Below are positions 12,537 to 24,725 of a DNA stretch of 64,000 nt, one piece after another (positions within the stretch are counted from its first letter, which is position 1; every line of letters begins with the position of its first letter). Source of the DNA: Acanthacorydalis orientalis (Eukaryota; Arthropoda; Insecta; Megaloptera; Corydalidae); the NCBI GenBank assembly GCA_034766995.1, contig CM068318.1:1393501-1457500 (forward strand), read 5' to 3'. The translations under genes were made by a program, and so were the position numbers. The notes under the pieces were generated by a model. It did not search any database. It had not been told where the DNA came from and was given only the letters and a program-made list of their open reading frames with translations.

Positions 12537-15204
12537 AGTGACTTTTTCTGTTTATTAAAAAGAAATATAAAAAGAAAACTTTTTATATTAATAAAAGAAA
12601 AATAAAAACAGCGAGCGTTTCATATTTAAAACAGCACGTTTCATGTGAAAACTGGTTTTATTTACAATTAAAGCACACCCTTTCCAACATTATCAGACTT
12701 GACACGACAGTCCTCGCAGTGATGACAAATTCTCAAGCAGCCTGATAAGAGTTATCTTTAATCAGCTCGTTATACTACGATCCATTTCGACACGGGGTTT
12801 CACTGCGAGTTTCAAATACTGTTTCTATAACCTGAAAAGCGCATTGTTGCCAGATAAGAATAACAAAAAATATTTTCTTCAATTCAGTGTGCACTTTTTT
12901 TTATTCAATCGGTTATGTTATAACCCACTAGAGTTTATCCAGTAATCAAACATTTTATTATACGAAGAACGAACAGCCCGACAACGTGATTATTTTATCG
13001 ATAAAATATTTAAAATCAAACACTGACTAACGAACAGAAAAATTAAACGATTTAGAATTCAACCTATCGTTAACAAACAACGATAAAATCAATCAAACAT
13101 TTTATTTCTCTAATCTTTTCTATGAAATATTCTCTGTAGAGATAAGATATTTACCTTAAACACATAAAACGTAAATTTGAAACGATAACAACATTTAACT
13201 GGTTACTTCAATGACACATTTCTTAATATCAATTGGCATGTCATAAAAGCTAATATGTTTAAAATTAAATAAGCACTTTTACCAAAAAAAAATCTATAAA
13301 ATCCAAGTCAACCGACTTATAATACGCTTTTCTGAAATTGTTGTAATGGCAGCATATCTGATTTAATCTGATTTAAATGTGAAAAGAAAAACCATTACAA
13401 TTTTTAAGATCTACATCAGTTTGATTAAATATCTGCGGTTTGAGCAACAAGAACAAGCCTTCATTAGATCGTTTTTATTGAAATCGAACATTGAATAAGT
13501 AAATCATTGCGTTTAGAATAATCGTTACAGGTGGTTGGGATTTAAATAAATGCATACAAATGATTTAATATAATGAGAACAAATGATATTTATCCACATC
13601 GTGATATTATGCCACAATTTTACATGAAAACCTCATCATTATACACAGACATTTACATATTGCACAGGCAGACTAAATTATTAATTAATCAGCTCGTATT
13701 TTATTTAATAACATATACTAAACACCTACGGATTCATTATTATCCACAAAATATATTCTTAGAGCAATAAAACGCTATTAGTTAGCTAGTTGCTATAACA
13801 ACAAAAATGGTATTGGGTCGAATTGGATTTTGTTATTCATTAGAATTGATACTTCTGGTTTTTAACATTGAAGCTACATAATTATTTTTCTCTTCACAAC
13901 TGTTAAATAGGATGTATTGTTTTCATTTGTATTTTTCATCCACATATTTCAGAATTAACTCGTCGTTGTCGGGCTGTGCGACACGGGGCTCCTCTGCTGA
14001 GTACTAGGACCGAGGAATGGGGCTCGCGACTCGCGCTGCTCAAATTACTGGACGATTCTGGTTTCGGGAAACCATCATGAAGTGATAAAGATTTGTATAA
14101 AGGACAGACGTGGGATGAAAATCTATTCCGCCTGAGTTACAGTCCGGGTATATTTAAAGTGGGATTCCAAAGATAGTTAAAATCTATCGAGATTACTGTA
14201 AAGTGTTACCTGCCCAAAACTCTTGGCTGAACAATGTAATCAAACTGGAGTTCGAAGGTGCAAGTATGATTCTATTCCACTATTACATGTTATACCCCGA
14301 TATCGAAGATTATGATTGGATGCTAATAGTCTTTTTACTTATTTCAATAATATGTTTTTTTTAGTTCCCTTTTAAAACGATCATACAATCTCGAGCCTTG
14401 CGAATATGCCCATAACTTAAACTGTTTAATAGATTTTTAAGCTGCGATGTCCTGTTAAATTTAATTCAATTTTAAGAAGTGACATTTGGCATACCTTCCA
14501 TCATTCATGCGCTATATAATTGGAATCCGCGGCGAAGAGATTGCCGGTATAAGCTAGTTTAGATCTACCGGTTTCCATCCTGGCGATATACTTTCAAGCG
14601 AACCAGTCGTTAACATGAAAATAAACATTCGTATGGACAGAGAACCTCATAGATTACGTATGTATTAATACAGATTTTTCTATCAGAATCACGCACATTT
14701 TTACACTGTTATATATACGAGTACTCCGATATCCGGTTTAATTGATATGATAGAACGACGGCGATGCAACGAGATGAATAAAAGAAACTCGGTAGCATTG
14801 TAAGCGATACGTTTTCGAAAATGACAGTTGTGCCGACAACACTGCCACGAACATTGTGCTGTAAACAATCCCCCTTTCGAGTGAGACCTCTTTGTTCGGT
14901 TCGGATTACAGGTTTCCGACGATAACTTAGCATAACACAATAATAATATTAAGATTGTCGACAGTTACAACACCCTTCTCCGTGTAAAATCGCATTCATA
15001 CGCTGGATTATGGATGCAGAAAGACGTTGAGTTGAAAAACGAGCTTAATACACGACTACTTTTTCGTGAATTCAATATTCATGCAAGATGCACTGTGCTG
15101 CTAGTCAGAGACAATAACACGCATGTGTGTTTATCTTTCGGGATTGACGGAATAACAAAGTATACGAATCAATAAACTAGTAGACAAGAGAGCGATGTTT
15201 AGTG

Positions 15205-15445
15205 ATGTAGAAGAATATTTTCACGAATTAATCACTTTTTCATCCCGCAAAGCGTGCAATAACTTTCCGATTAAAAATGTTCAATAAATTATTATTATTG
15301 TCTGATTAAATAACAATCAAGTTTGATTGATCACTAATCCAGAATGTATCGATAACAGACTTATTGAAGATATTTTTAATCGGATTTTTTTATGGTTCGT
15401 GCGGTGAAAAAATAAATCTTTTGTGAAAGTGAATTCAGCCACAGT
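15205..15445. repeat. Foldback (long inverted repeat) element
   Basis: The left half (about 15205-15290) reads in reverse complement as a TTATTGAACATTTTTAATCGG stretch, then a GCGGGATGAAAAAGTG stretch, then TTCGTGAAAA. The right half (about 15360-15445) reads TTATTGAAGATATTTTTAAT, CGG, a GTGCGGTGAAAAA stretch and GTGAAAGTGAATTCA. The halves form arms of about 80 bases around a central AT-rich spacer. This is the clearest copy showing that the dispersed family is a foldback element. Confidence 0.6.
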
Positions 15446-16859
15446 GTCAGATAAAAAAATATACCAACAAACTGGTATGAATTACAGGCTATTATTACAA
15501 CATATACCTAAATTGATCATTCTGATTGTTTGAATTAATTCTCGATTTTTTTAATCGGCGACAATATTTCTCATTTATAATTAAAATTAAGCTATTTTAT
15601 ACTAATAACACATCGATCAGAATATTTTCTCAGACGAATACTTTCTTCAAACGAGCCACAAACGGTGCAAAAGGCTCTTTCAAAATGGACTTTTGATGAA
15701 GAAAATTTGTTGATTGTTTTTCATTTATAAAAAAGAATTAGTCACAGTGCCAAAATATAATTGTAAACAGTGATGAAATCCTAAACACTATTTACTGAGT
15801 ACTAACACTTTAAAAATATTTTTAGAGAAATACTGCATGTTCCATTGAGATAAAATCACTCTTTGTAATTATTCTGTTAACAAACATTACAGATAAATCA
15901 TTAATACGGCCAGTTTTGTTCTTAACCACAAATATTTCTGTACGTTTTTACAAAGTATTGGTTCATATTTTTAAACAATTTGAACGCAATCGTACAAACT
16001 CGATTGAATGTTAATAATATTGCAATTTTTGATACATTTTTCTCGAAAACTACCACACCTGGAGACTTGTTTTTAGGTTCAACATAATTAAAGAAAGAGT
16101 TCTTTGATATGGTATACCAATTGGATTCTTTATATTTAAACTAGATGTTTTCATATAATTTTCCAAGAGTAACCAGAAGTTTATGCAAGCTATCAGCTGT
16201 AATTTTATTTTGCTGATAAATATCAGAAAGGAATACCTGGTATACCTAATCGTTAAACTCTTTTCTACAAAATCAATAGAAAGTCTACAGATATCTTCGG
16301 TAATTTCCGAAAATTGTAATTCCGAGCAGCACATTTGGAAAACCGCATATAAACTTTAAACACAGTTTCCCAAAACTGCATTTTTTCAATGTCCCGATGC
16401 AATTTTTTCAGAAATGATAGAAGATCAGCTCTTCTAAACGTTACATACAAAACAGAATTATAATTGCTCTGTGCAGACACATGAATCTGTGTCTTCTAAA
16501 TCTATTTTCGACATCGAAATCGAACATTAAAAATTTTTAGAAAATAATGCAAGTCTAAACCGAATTTAGAAGAAACAAACTCTTAAATACTCGTTCAAGA
16601 TTCACACAGAGCAATGAACAACAATTATATAAAGAAAACAACACAACAGAGATTACAATTATTTTGTTCGACACACAATTTCTTTTTCTCTGCGTTTTTT
16701 ATTCCTTTTTTGAATTCTGTGTTTACTCTTAAATATCCTACTTTTATTATTTTTGAACATATAAATAGCAACTACAACATAATACCAGCCATGACGTTCA
16801 AACACTACACAATCGGGCGCGTTGTGATCATTTTTTTGACTATACAGAAAATTAAAACA

Positions 16860-16895
16860 TACATACATACACACACACATATATATATATATTCT
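16860..16895. repeat. (CA)n/(TA)n microsatellite
   Basis: ACATACATAC is followed by CACACACA and TATATATA runs, non-coding. Confidence 0.85.
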
Positions 16896-17615
16896 TATTC
16901 AAGAAAAAAATTCCTATAATAATAATACACAAAAATATTTTTTGATCGAAAGTTCAAAGAAAAATACTTGATTTCCAAACATTTTTCTTCAACGTACACA
17001 CAAGTCGTTCATAAACGAATTTTCGCAGATTTTTCTACCCTTAAACGTTCTAAGAAAAAAATAATCCGTATCAAAATGCACTTAATCAATGATCGGAACG
17101 AGTGATAACCAATTATTGAACATTTTGATCAGATTTTTTGCCGACTCGCATATTAGAAATAAAAATTCATAGAGAAATAGAAATAATAGAAAAATAAATC
17201 GTTTTTTTTTTGAATATACTTTATTAAAAATACACAATTCCAATGGAGGTAAAGTGATACAAGTTCGAAAACATAATTTAAAAGGTAACCGATTATTAAA
17301 TAAAAATAATTCTGCATTTTCCGCCTCAGCACAGCTTGTCCCTAAATTAGATTGGTTTAATGAAAAAAAGGATTCAAAACACGTTCGTCACTAAATAAGA
17401 AAAATACTTTATTCATAAACATCAAACAATTTTATTATAAATTTATTCACTGCGTCAAAGAAATGACCACGTATTCAGATACTTGTATTAAAAAAAAAAC
17501 ACAAAAAATCGATAAATAAACAAAGCCCATTTGTGTATTTTGATTCACAGAGATTTCTTCTTGATAAAGTGTTCTAGAGACAACAGAAACTTAATTCTGT
17601 GTACGTGATACATCA

Positions 17616-17619
<4 letters not shown>

Positions 17620-17672
<53 letters not shown>
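17620..17672. repeat. (TA)n microsatellite
   Basis: About 53 bases of uninterrupted alternating TA. Confidence 0.95.
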
Positions 17673-17676
<4 letters not shown>

Positions 17677-18099
17677 TCGTTCAATGTATTACATAAGATA
17701 GCATGGGAGATAAAAGTCCACAGCCGATGGTCGATTACCCCAAACTGAGAACACAAAAAGAAAGGGTTCGAATTACAGCGACGTAGTACACGTACACACC
17801 GGATATTGGCAAACGAACTGACAATGGTGTGAATCACAAAAAATACGTTGCCGAAGATGGTGCGACGATATAACAGTAATAATTCGAGCGGAAGGTTGTC
17901 GAAACAGATTTCATTATTGAAATTAAATCGGTTAGTTTCATTGTCGGATCGTTTGCGGCAGTCGACTACTTTTACATGCGACTGCATAAGATACAGATAG
18001 TGATATCCGGCCAGGATACGATCTGAGACCATTCGCATAAAACGCCGAATGGAATCTCTTAGAAAATTAATTTTCATTTCAACCGACGTTTTTTCTCTT

Positions 18100-18400
18100 A
18101 TCGCAAATGTTCAGCAAATCACTATTCGCTTTTAATTATTGCTCGTAAGCGTTTCGGATGGCGGTGGCGGCATCGTCTTCAGAGAGCCGAAGGAAAAAAA
18201 ATCCGATTTTTCATCTTCTGCACCTTGGCTCGATGAAGATGATGGCACTGCTATCGAAACACGCACGAGAAACAATCAAAAACGATCGATAACAATTCAC
18301 TGGACCTGTTCGAACAGGCTTCTATTGTGGTTTGTCGGATGAACAAGTAATCAATCCGTGATAGTGAATTCAACCATTATCAGAACTGTATTAATAATAA
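18100..18400 (+). repeat. Long copy of the dispersed foldback repeat
   Basis: This copy extends further 5' than most: TCTGCACCTTGGCTCGATGA, GATGGCACTGCTATCGAAAC, ACGCACGAGAAACAATCAAA, then GATCGATAACAATTCACTGG, TATTGTGGTTTGTCGGATGA and a GATAGTGAATTCAACC end. The 5' part matches 21790-21880, which defines the internal body of the family. A 67-codon open frame crosses it but looks accidental. Confidence 0.6.
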
Positions 18401-18962
18401 ATTATTAAAAGTTTAAACTGTAAAAAACAACACACACACACACACACCGTACTCGTCAGATTACAGTGCGCCTCCCCATCCGCTTATCATTTATACAGAA
18501 ACGAATTCATAAACTTTTTTGAAACATTTCCGAATGTGGCGCGAATCGCCGCAATAAAACAACATAACCTGGCCGGAAATCAGCACATCTACCTTACACA
18601 CGCTCGACGAAGTCTTCAAAACATTCAATACTATGAATTCCGAGAACCACAGAGACATTCAAGTTTGATATCTTCGTAGAAATCAATTTTTTATTTATAA
18701 TTGTGTTCGACGTACAAACAGTCTAAACAATAAACGCATAAAATGTGAGAGATTTACTGACTGGCTGGTGTACATTCTCTCATAATTCATATAAAATCGT
18801 ACAGATTGGCTCGTATCCAATTCGGTTTCGAAATTGACCAATAAACACTGATATAAAAATAACATCGTCAGTAAATGACTAAATAATTAATTGTTTCAAA
18901 ATCGACGACACAGATTTTTTTTCTCTTTTATATTACAAACATTTCGATACATTTTTACATAC

Positions 18963-18965
<3 letters not shown>

Positions 18966-19022
<57 letters not shown>
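18966..19022. repeat. (TA)n microsatellite
   Basis: About 56 bases of uninterrupted alternating AT. Confidence 0.95.
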
Positions 19023-19025
<3 letters not shown>

Positions 19026-19675
19026 AACATATAATACATTTATATACTAATTAATTTTTTTCCATCAGTTTCTGTGACACTGTTCTATTACAGCCCACTG
19101 TCTGATACACGAATATTTTTTCATCTACGCTTTTTATTAATTCAATTTCGCTATTAAAACGTTTGCTACAAGAAATTTGAATTCATTAAATGTAGTAATT
19201 ATCTTACACTAAAAATAGACACCGTGCATATGTATAGAGTAGTATTAGGCTAGTACAGTCTGATTTATGAACTGGCATACGTACTGATATACAAAATTAT
19301 ATGAATTAAATAATAAAAAAGGAATAAGCAGTTAATTGCATGTACATTAATTTATTTCTATAACATAAGAAAAAACGGTAATAAATTATAACAGCTGCTT
19401 TTATAAAAGTGTATTACAACTGTTCGTTCATTGTAGAAGTAAAATAGAGAATATCTGGTGAAACAGGAGGACACGGTTGCGAATCAAGTTCGCGCAATGT
19501 AAATAAAAACGTTCCAGTTTGTCCGCATTCGTTTGCGAGGATTCGACTTTTAAATTATTTAATAGACAGGACCTTTCAACGGGTCGTTAACATTTAACTG
19601 CTTCGTCTACTACACAACAATATTTCTTAATTTTACAATTTACACATTAACAGAGATATTATAAACAGATCAGGA

Positions 19676-20301
19676 CAGTATTTCTCAACCTGTGGTCCAC
19701 GGGTTGATAACAGACGGTCTTAAAACGACAGAAAATCGATTAAATCCGATTTTACGTTCCACTTTATCGTCACGTAAGCTACGAAAAATTTCAATCTAAA
19801 TAAAATGTCGAATGCGTGACCATCCCACTGAATATTTTCAACACTTTCATAATTTTTCCTGCGTCCTGTGAGCCATAAAAAAATTCTAACCGAAAACGTT
19901 CAATAATTAATTTCAGATTGAATTTGATAGATTTATCTTTCCTTTAACACTCTGAAGACAATGGAATCACAATCGAAATACGCATAAGGAACAATAAAAA
20001 ATGATTAGTAATCAATCAGTGAACATTTTTGATCAGAAACATGTTGAACGACTTGTATACGAGTGGAAATTCGTTTTTGAAACTGAAAACAAAGATACTG
20101 CAGCTTAAAATCTCTCTTTCGATTCTCAGATTATTAACCCATATTTTTTTCACAGCAAAGCTGATAAAAAAAGTGTAAATGTATCGAAAAAAATCGATAC
20201 ATCTTTCCAGAATTAAATTTTGCAAATGACTTTCATCAGTGATAATCTGAGATAAAGAACACTTAAAACGATTCGTGAGGACCAAAGACTGAGAAACACT
20301 G
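19676..20301. mobile_element. hAT-like MITE of about 626 bp with terminal inverted repeats
   Basis: The left end CAGTATTTCTCAACCTGTGG continues TCC. The right end, reverse complemented, is CAGTGTTTCTCAGTCTTTGG followed by TCC. The two 23-base ends agree at most positions and have the CAGTG-TTTCTCA form usual for hAT superfamily termini. The interior contains the body of the dispersed foldback repeat (CTGAAGACAATGG at about 19951, TGAACATTTTTGATCAGAAA at about 20020). The flanking 8-mers do not match, so the insertion is old or one edge has decayed. No transposase is encoded. Confidence 0.65.
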
Positions 20302-20388
20302 CGTTATAAAATATAGAAATGTGGATTATATAACACTACACTACTAATAGCTTAATACAGAACTCCAATAGATCTTGTAAATATTTAA

Positions 20389-20615
20389 CCCTTTGTCTAC
20401 TGAACTGGTTCGAATGCAAACATGTAACGATGTAATTTTCATTATGAAAAAGAAAATACATCTGAAGACACAAAAATTTTAAGCAATTTTCTTTTTGAAA
20501 GAAGCGTAACTTCAGAACAGTTTTTCATATCAGGCAAAGTCGAATGAAACGAATGATAAATCACTATTTAATTTCTTGATTATGTGACTTGAAATTCCGG
20601 ACAGTACAAAAAGGG
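20389..20615. mobile_element. piggyBac-like MITE flanked by TTAA
   Basis: The element sits between TTAA at 20385-20388 and TTAA at 20616-20619. Its left end is CCCTTTGTCTACTG. The right end, reverse complemented, is CCCTTTTTGTACTG. TTAA target duplications with CCC/GGG termini are the hallmark of the piggyBac superfamily, although other TTAA-targeting MITEs exist. At about 227 bp it has no coding capacity. Related copies occur at 22617-22887 (interrupted), about 25840-26039, 11290-11420 and 12390-12536, plus an isolated left end at about 22275. Confidence 0.7.
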
Positions 20616-21784
20616 TTAAACATGTAACAAAGTTGCCAAGATCGGAGTACTCGTTAAGCGAACAAACCTCTTTGTTAACAAAACAATAATGCATGGCATA
20701 CTGCCGAATTCGAACTCATATTACATGACAAAATACATAAAAAAATAAATAAATCTGTTGACAAAAAAGAAAAAAAAACACTGCAACAGAAATCTAGTCT
20801 AGACAAATAAATAAATAATACAAACACTTTTGATGCACAGACGAATATAAAAATGATGCGATATACATTTTTAATATAAAATAATGAAAATAAATCGTCT
20901 GTAAAGCACCTAATTACATCAGATAATTCTGTGGTCATAATTCAGAGAAGCTCAAGTCGTTCTCTGCGGTTTTCGGGGCAGGGCTTACCATTTTATTTCA
21001 CCTCTCGCAAATGTAGACATATTTGTATGCGATTCTTTTGTCAATGTGAAAACGATTTAAGTCTAAATAAATCGTATTCAAGCTCGAACACATCTCACAT
21101 TGAAAAATTGAATAGAAAGTTAATACTAAATAAAAATTTTGAAAGCTAATCTCAAACCTGTTTGATTTATGAAAACATAATTGATTGATAAAGATCTTCG
21201 TATTTCTTGGAAGATATTCTTTTAGATAAGAGGCTCTTAAACAATATCAGTAAGATAGCAGAATGGAAATGAATTATTTTTAATATAAAATTTTATTACA
21301 CAACAATAATCAAATACGAACACAATTTATTGTTTTTTTTTCTTTTACAGATATATTTTTAAGAACATAAACACGAGATTAATCTCGGAATAAAATAATA
21401 ATAAAAAAAAAAAACAATTTCACTCAAAAGATTACGGCTCGATTATTTAAAGTATCTTAAAATGAAAGATAATATTTCAGACACAATTTAATTATTATTA
21501 TTATTACAATAAGGGCTTTACTCGTTATTCTTTGTCTTATATATCTTATTATCTAAATTTGAATTTACACAGTCTGACATACACAGTCGTTAACTAAATA
21601 CAATCATACTCATTATGTTTTATCTTTTGTTTCCAGTATTTTTCTGAAAATAAAAAAGGTGTCTCATTTCACGCTTATTTTTATTATCTGAAATTTATAG
21701 AAAACACGTCTCGTTTCGTTATCAATTTTATTTATTTTTTTTTTCAATTGATAGAAGGCAAGTATATATTCTTCATTTTTTTGT

Positions 21785-21890
21785 TAGCAAAAAATGAGAC
21801 ATCGTCTGCACCTCGGCGGTCTCAAAATGATGGCACAGACGAACAGAATGCGCATGAGGAACAATCAGAAACGATCGACAGCGATTTAAA
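21785..21890 (+). repeat. Partial copy of dispersed foldback repeat body
   Basis: TCGTCTGCACCTCGGCGGTC, AAAATGATGGCACAGACGAA, ATGCGCATGAGGAACAATCA and AACGATCGACAG match the body at 18200-18300. An open frame of 92 codons spans it. Because the match is to a repeat, I do not call a gene. Confidence 0.5.
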
Positions 21891-22616
21891 AATCTTGTAC
21901 AATTTGGCAGAAACTGAAAAGTTCACTAATGAACACGAGACATGTTTTCATTCCTTCGAACAATTTCAAGAAAAATTCAATATACAAGCATTCGCCCGAC
22001 TAATTTATAAAACGATACAATTTTAGATGTTTCCGTTGTCTTCGAAACACACTGACACTGACAAGAAAAATAAAATATATTAAACGAAAATCGAAACCTC
22101 TTCAACATTTACAACCTAACAGTGACTACATTGCCAGCATTTCTGTACAAACATGTATTATGCACTTTTTTTTCTTTCACGAATGAATTGTCGCTCCCGG
22201 AGAACCCCATAAAGAACTTTTCTGAATTATCATTCTGACGATGGTGACACTGCAATCACAGATCTTATAAATATTTAACCTTTTGTAAACTGTGAATCCT
22301 AATATTGGATCACAGTATTTTAAATGTTTTATTGTCTTCGAGAGTGTCATCTCTTTTCATACTATTTATGTGTGTGTCTGTCCAATCGAGATTAGGTATT
22401 TTACCAGGCCAGTTCTCTTCTGTATGTGTTTCTTATCTCTCTCCGAAAGTAATATTATATTTATAACGTTTGGCACTCATACTCTTTGCGTTCGAAGTAA
22501 GGGGTGATTCGAACGTGAGTGCACGAACGGGGTGTGTTTTTAAACTGCATCTGTGTTAGGGCGGTAATGACCTTAGCTATCGAAGCGCCCCCAAAACCCC
22601 AAATAACTAACTTTAA

Positions 22617-22887
22617 CCTCTTGTCTACTGAATTAATTAAAATGCAAAAATGGATCAAATTACGAGGAGTAACCAAAAAGTAGAGAATGCTGCGAGATAA
22701 TGCGGTGGACTCTTAAGACGGTCAACAAATGGTTCAGAAGTATTCGAGGCGGACTAATCGTAATTTGTATCTCACCTCAATAAACATTTTTTTTTATTCG
22801 AGCATTCGCCGTACTTTTTGAACACTGCTCGTAACTGCTAATATGAAAAAGAATAAGTCGGAAGCCTCGAGACAGCACACAAACGGT
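22617..22887. mobile_element. piggyBac-like MITE copy interrupted by a mariner-like MITE
   Basis: The left end CCTCTTGTCTACTGAATTAA follows TTAA at 22613-22616. The right end, a GACAGCACACAAACGG stretch, abuts TTTAA at 22887-22891. The middle is split by the 22663-22831 insertion. On either side of the insertion the sequence matches the uninterrupted copy: ATGCAAA before it and AATATGAAAAAGAATA after it. Confidence 0.55.
22663..22831. mobile_element. mariner-like MITE (169 bp) with TA target duplication
   Basis: The left end is CGAGGAGTAACCAAAAAGTA. The right end, reverse complemented, is CGAGCAGTGTTCAAAAAGTA, followed on both sides by an inner AATGCT. The element is flanked by TA at 22661-22662 and 22832-22833, as expected for Tc1/mariner insertion. 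The CAAAAAGTA ending of the repeat is a form I associate with mariner termini. It has no coding capacity, and it is nested in an older TTAA MITE, which gives a relative age order. Confidence 0.7.
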
Positions 22888-22919
22888 TTAACGTTTTAAA
22901 AACGTCGCCGAGATCGAAC

Positions 22920-23045
22920 TTCAACATCTTTCACAGATGTTATTGTTTTTTCATGCCGATTAACTAGTAAACATTTTGATTATACAAAGATTTCTGTGTA
23001 CTTTACGAACAGTGGAAATTCATTCGTGAAAGTGAATTCAAACAA
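22920..23045 (+). repeat. Degraded dispersed foldback repeat copy
   Basis: TTAACTAGTAAACATTTTGA and the terminal motif GTGAAAGTGAATTCA at about 23027 place this segment in the family. Confidence 0.5.
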
Positions 23046-23232
23046 AATATTCAAAAAATACAGGAATAATCCAGTGATACATGATTTAAGGATCTACAAC
23101 TTTATAAAGATAAGTAACATTAAATGTTCAGTGTATGATTTTTATGTATACAGTGTACAGATCCGTCGTAAACTTTTGTAAAACATGCTGTATACCGTAG
23201 ACAGACATTTAATCGTGCTGAGCAATTAGCGG

Positions 23233-23233
<1 letters not shown>

Positions 23234-23310
<77 letters not shown>
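23234..23310. repeat. Long (TA)n microsatellite
   Basis: About 76 bases of almost uninterrupted alternating AT, flanked by TATACATATA variants. Confidence 0.95.
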
Positions 23311-23312
<2 letters not shown>

Positions 23313-24599
23313 AATGCATGTTATAAAAGAAGACATAGTATATTTCATAGTTCACCAATTTACGAACGTATGTGGTATTGCATTTGTATTGAACAGAGTT
23401 CAATGACATTAATAACAGCACATTACATTGTGTTGCTATTAAATTAAACGGATTAATCATTTCTCGATCATAAGTTTTACAATAAAATGATATACGCTCG
23501 TATAAAACAAATTGAATGAGAATAATGTATCAACAGAGCGGTGCATGTCAGTCAGTGTGATAATTAAAATTGACCTCTATGCATTTTGCAGGGTTATCAA
23601 CTGTTGCAATCGTGAAAGCCGGTAACCTTCCGAGATCTAACTCGGCTCTGATAAATGCAAATATGGTCAGGTGGTGGTACGTATCGTCCGCACTTTTAAT
23701 TATGTAAAGAGTCACGAATATAATTGACCAGTTTGACATGTGCGCATCGAAATGCTACTAAATAAGATAGGCCGATTCGAATTGGACTGCACGGCGCACA
23801 TGTCTTCACTGGCGACATTTTATTCGCTCGCAGTGTTGACCCCTTTATATATTTATTATTACATATTATTATTATTATTATTACGAGTATATTTGTAAAA
23901 TCGCCTTTGAAAAAAAATACATTATTTCTCGGTGCATAATTCACTAATACTAATGCAAACACAAATTGCGTAGGAAAAAAATCGAATTAAATAACCCCAC
24001 TTTCATAGCAGTTTCGTTCGAATCCTCAAAACCGCACCTGAATTCTTTACTACTCTACGTCTGATTTCGACTTTGATCGGATAGATTTTGAACTGAGAGT
24101 TCAAAATCTACCTGAATCAATCGTAGAAAAGGGAAACTGGCTTCAGGGATTCAAACAGAACGACCATGTAGGAACGGGAAGGCATGATACAACAAAACTA
24201 CCCCTACTTTCGGTAAAATATTAAATTTGAATTCAAACAATCATGAAAAAAAAACAATAGTTATAACTAATTTCAGACTAGAATATCCGTACATGTTTAA
24301 TTCATCCTGTAAGTCGTTCCGGCATTTACTCGAACCCAGCTCGATGTTTTCATTCCCGCCAGAAATCTTGCCTTAATTCAATTCATTTTCAATAAAATAA
24401 CATGATAAGAGACATGCAAGTGCTTACAGTTAAACCAGTTTTCAATTTATAATTTATTTAGTAAAAGATACCTATACTTTATTTTATTGCCTAGAACAAC
24501 AGAACATACAGTAATTACGTTTTAAATTACACTCGATATTAATATAATTCGGAACAATTATAATTGTTGGCACTGTTAATTAGATAGATTTATCTGTAT

Positions 24600-24725
24600 T
24601 TCACGATAGAATCGCTGCCGAAATGCACACAAACGATAACCAGAATGATCAGTGTGACATTTTGTCGGGAAAAAAATCCGTGTGGCTTGTGACGATTAAA
24701 AAATGCATCTGTGTGAAAGATGTTT
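24600..24725 (+). repeat. Degraded dispersed foldback repeat copy
   Basis: ACGATAACCAGAATGATCAG, CCGTGTGGCTTGTGACGATT and CATCTGTGTGAAAG preserve the family order with substitutions. Confidence 0.45.

Noticed and set aside
13966..14060. Possible small RNA gene or exon in a GC-rich patch
   Set aside because: No tRNA cloverleaf or known RNA motif could be drawn, and no protein frame is convincing.
18139..18342. 67-codon open frame with Gly/Asp-rich start
   Set aside because: It lies within a copy of the dispersed foldback repeat and shares that repeat's sequence.
21748..22026. 92-codon Glu/Ser-rich open frame
   Set aside because: Its 5' half matches the dispersed repeat body at 18200-18300; the rest has no support.
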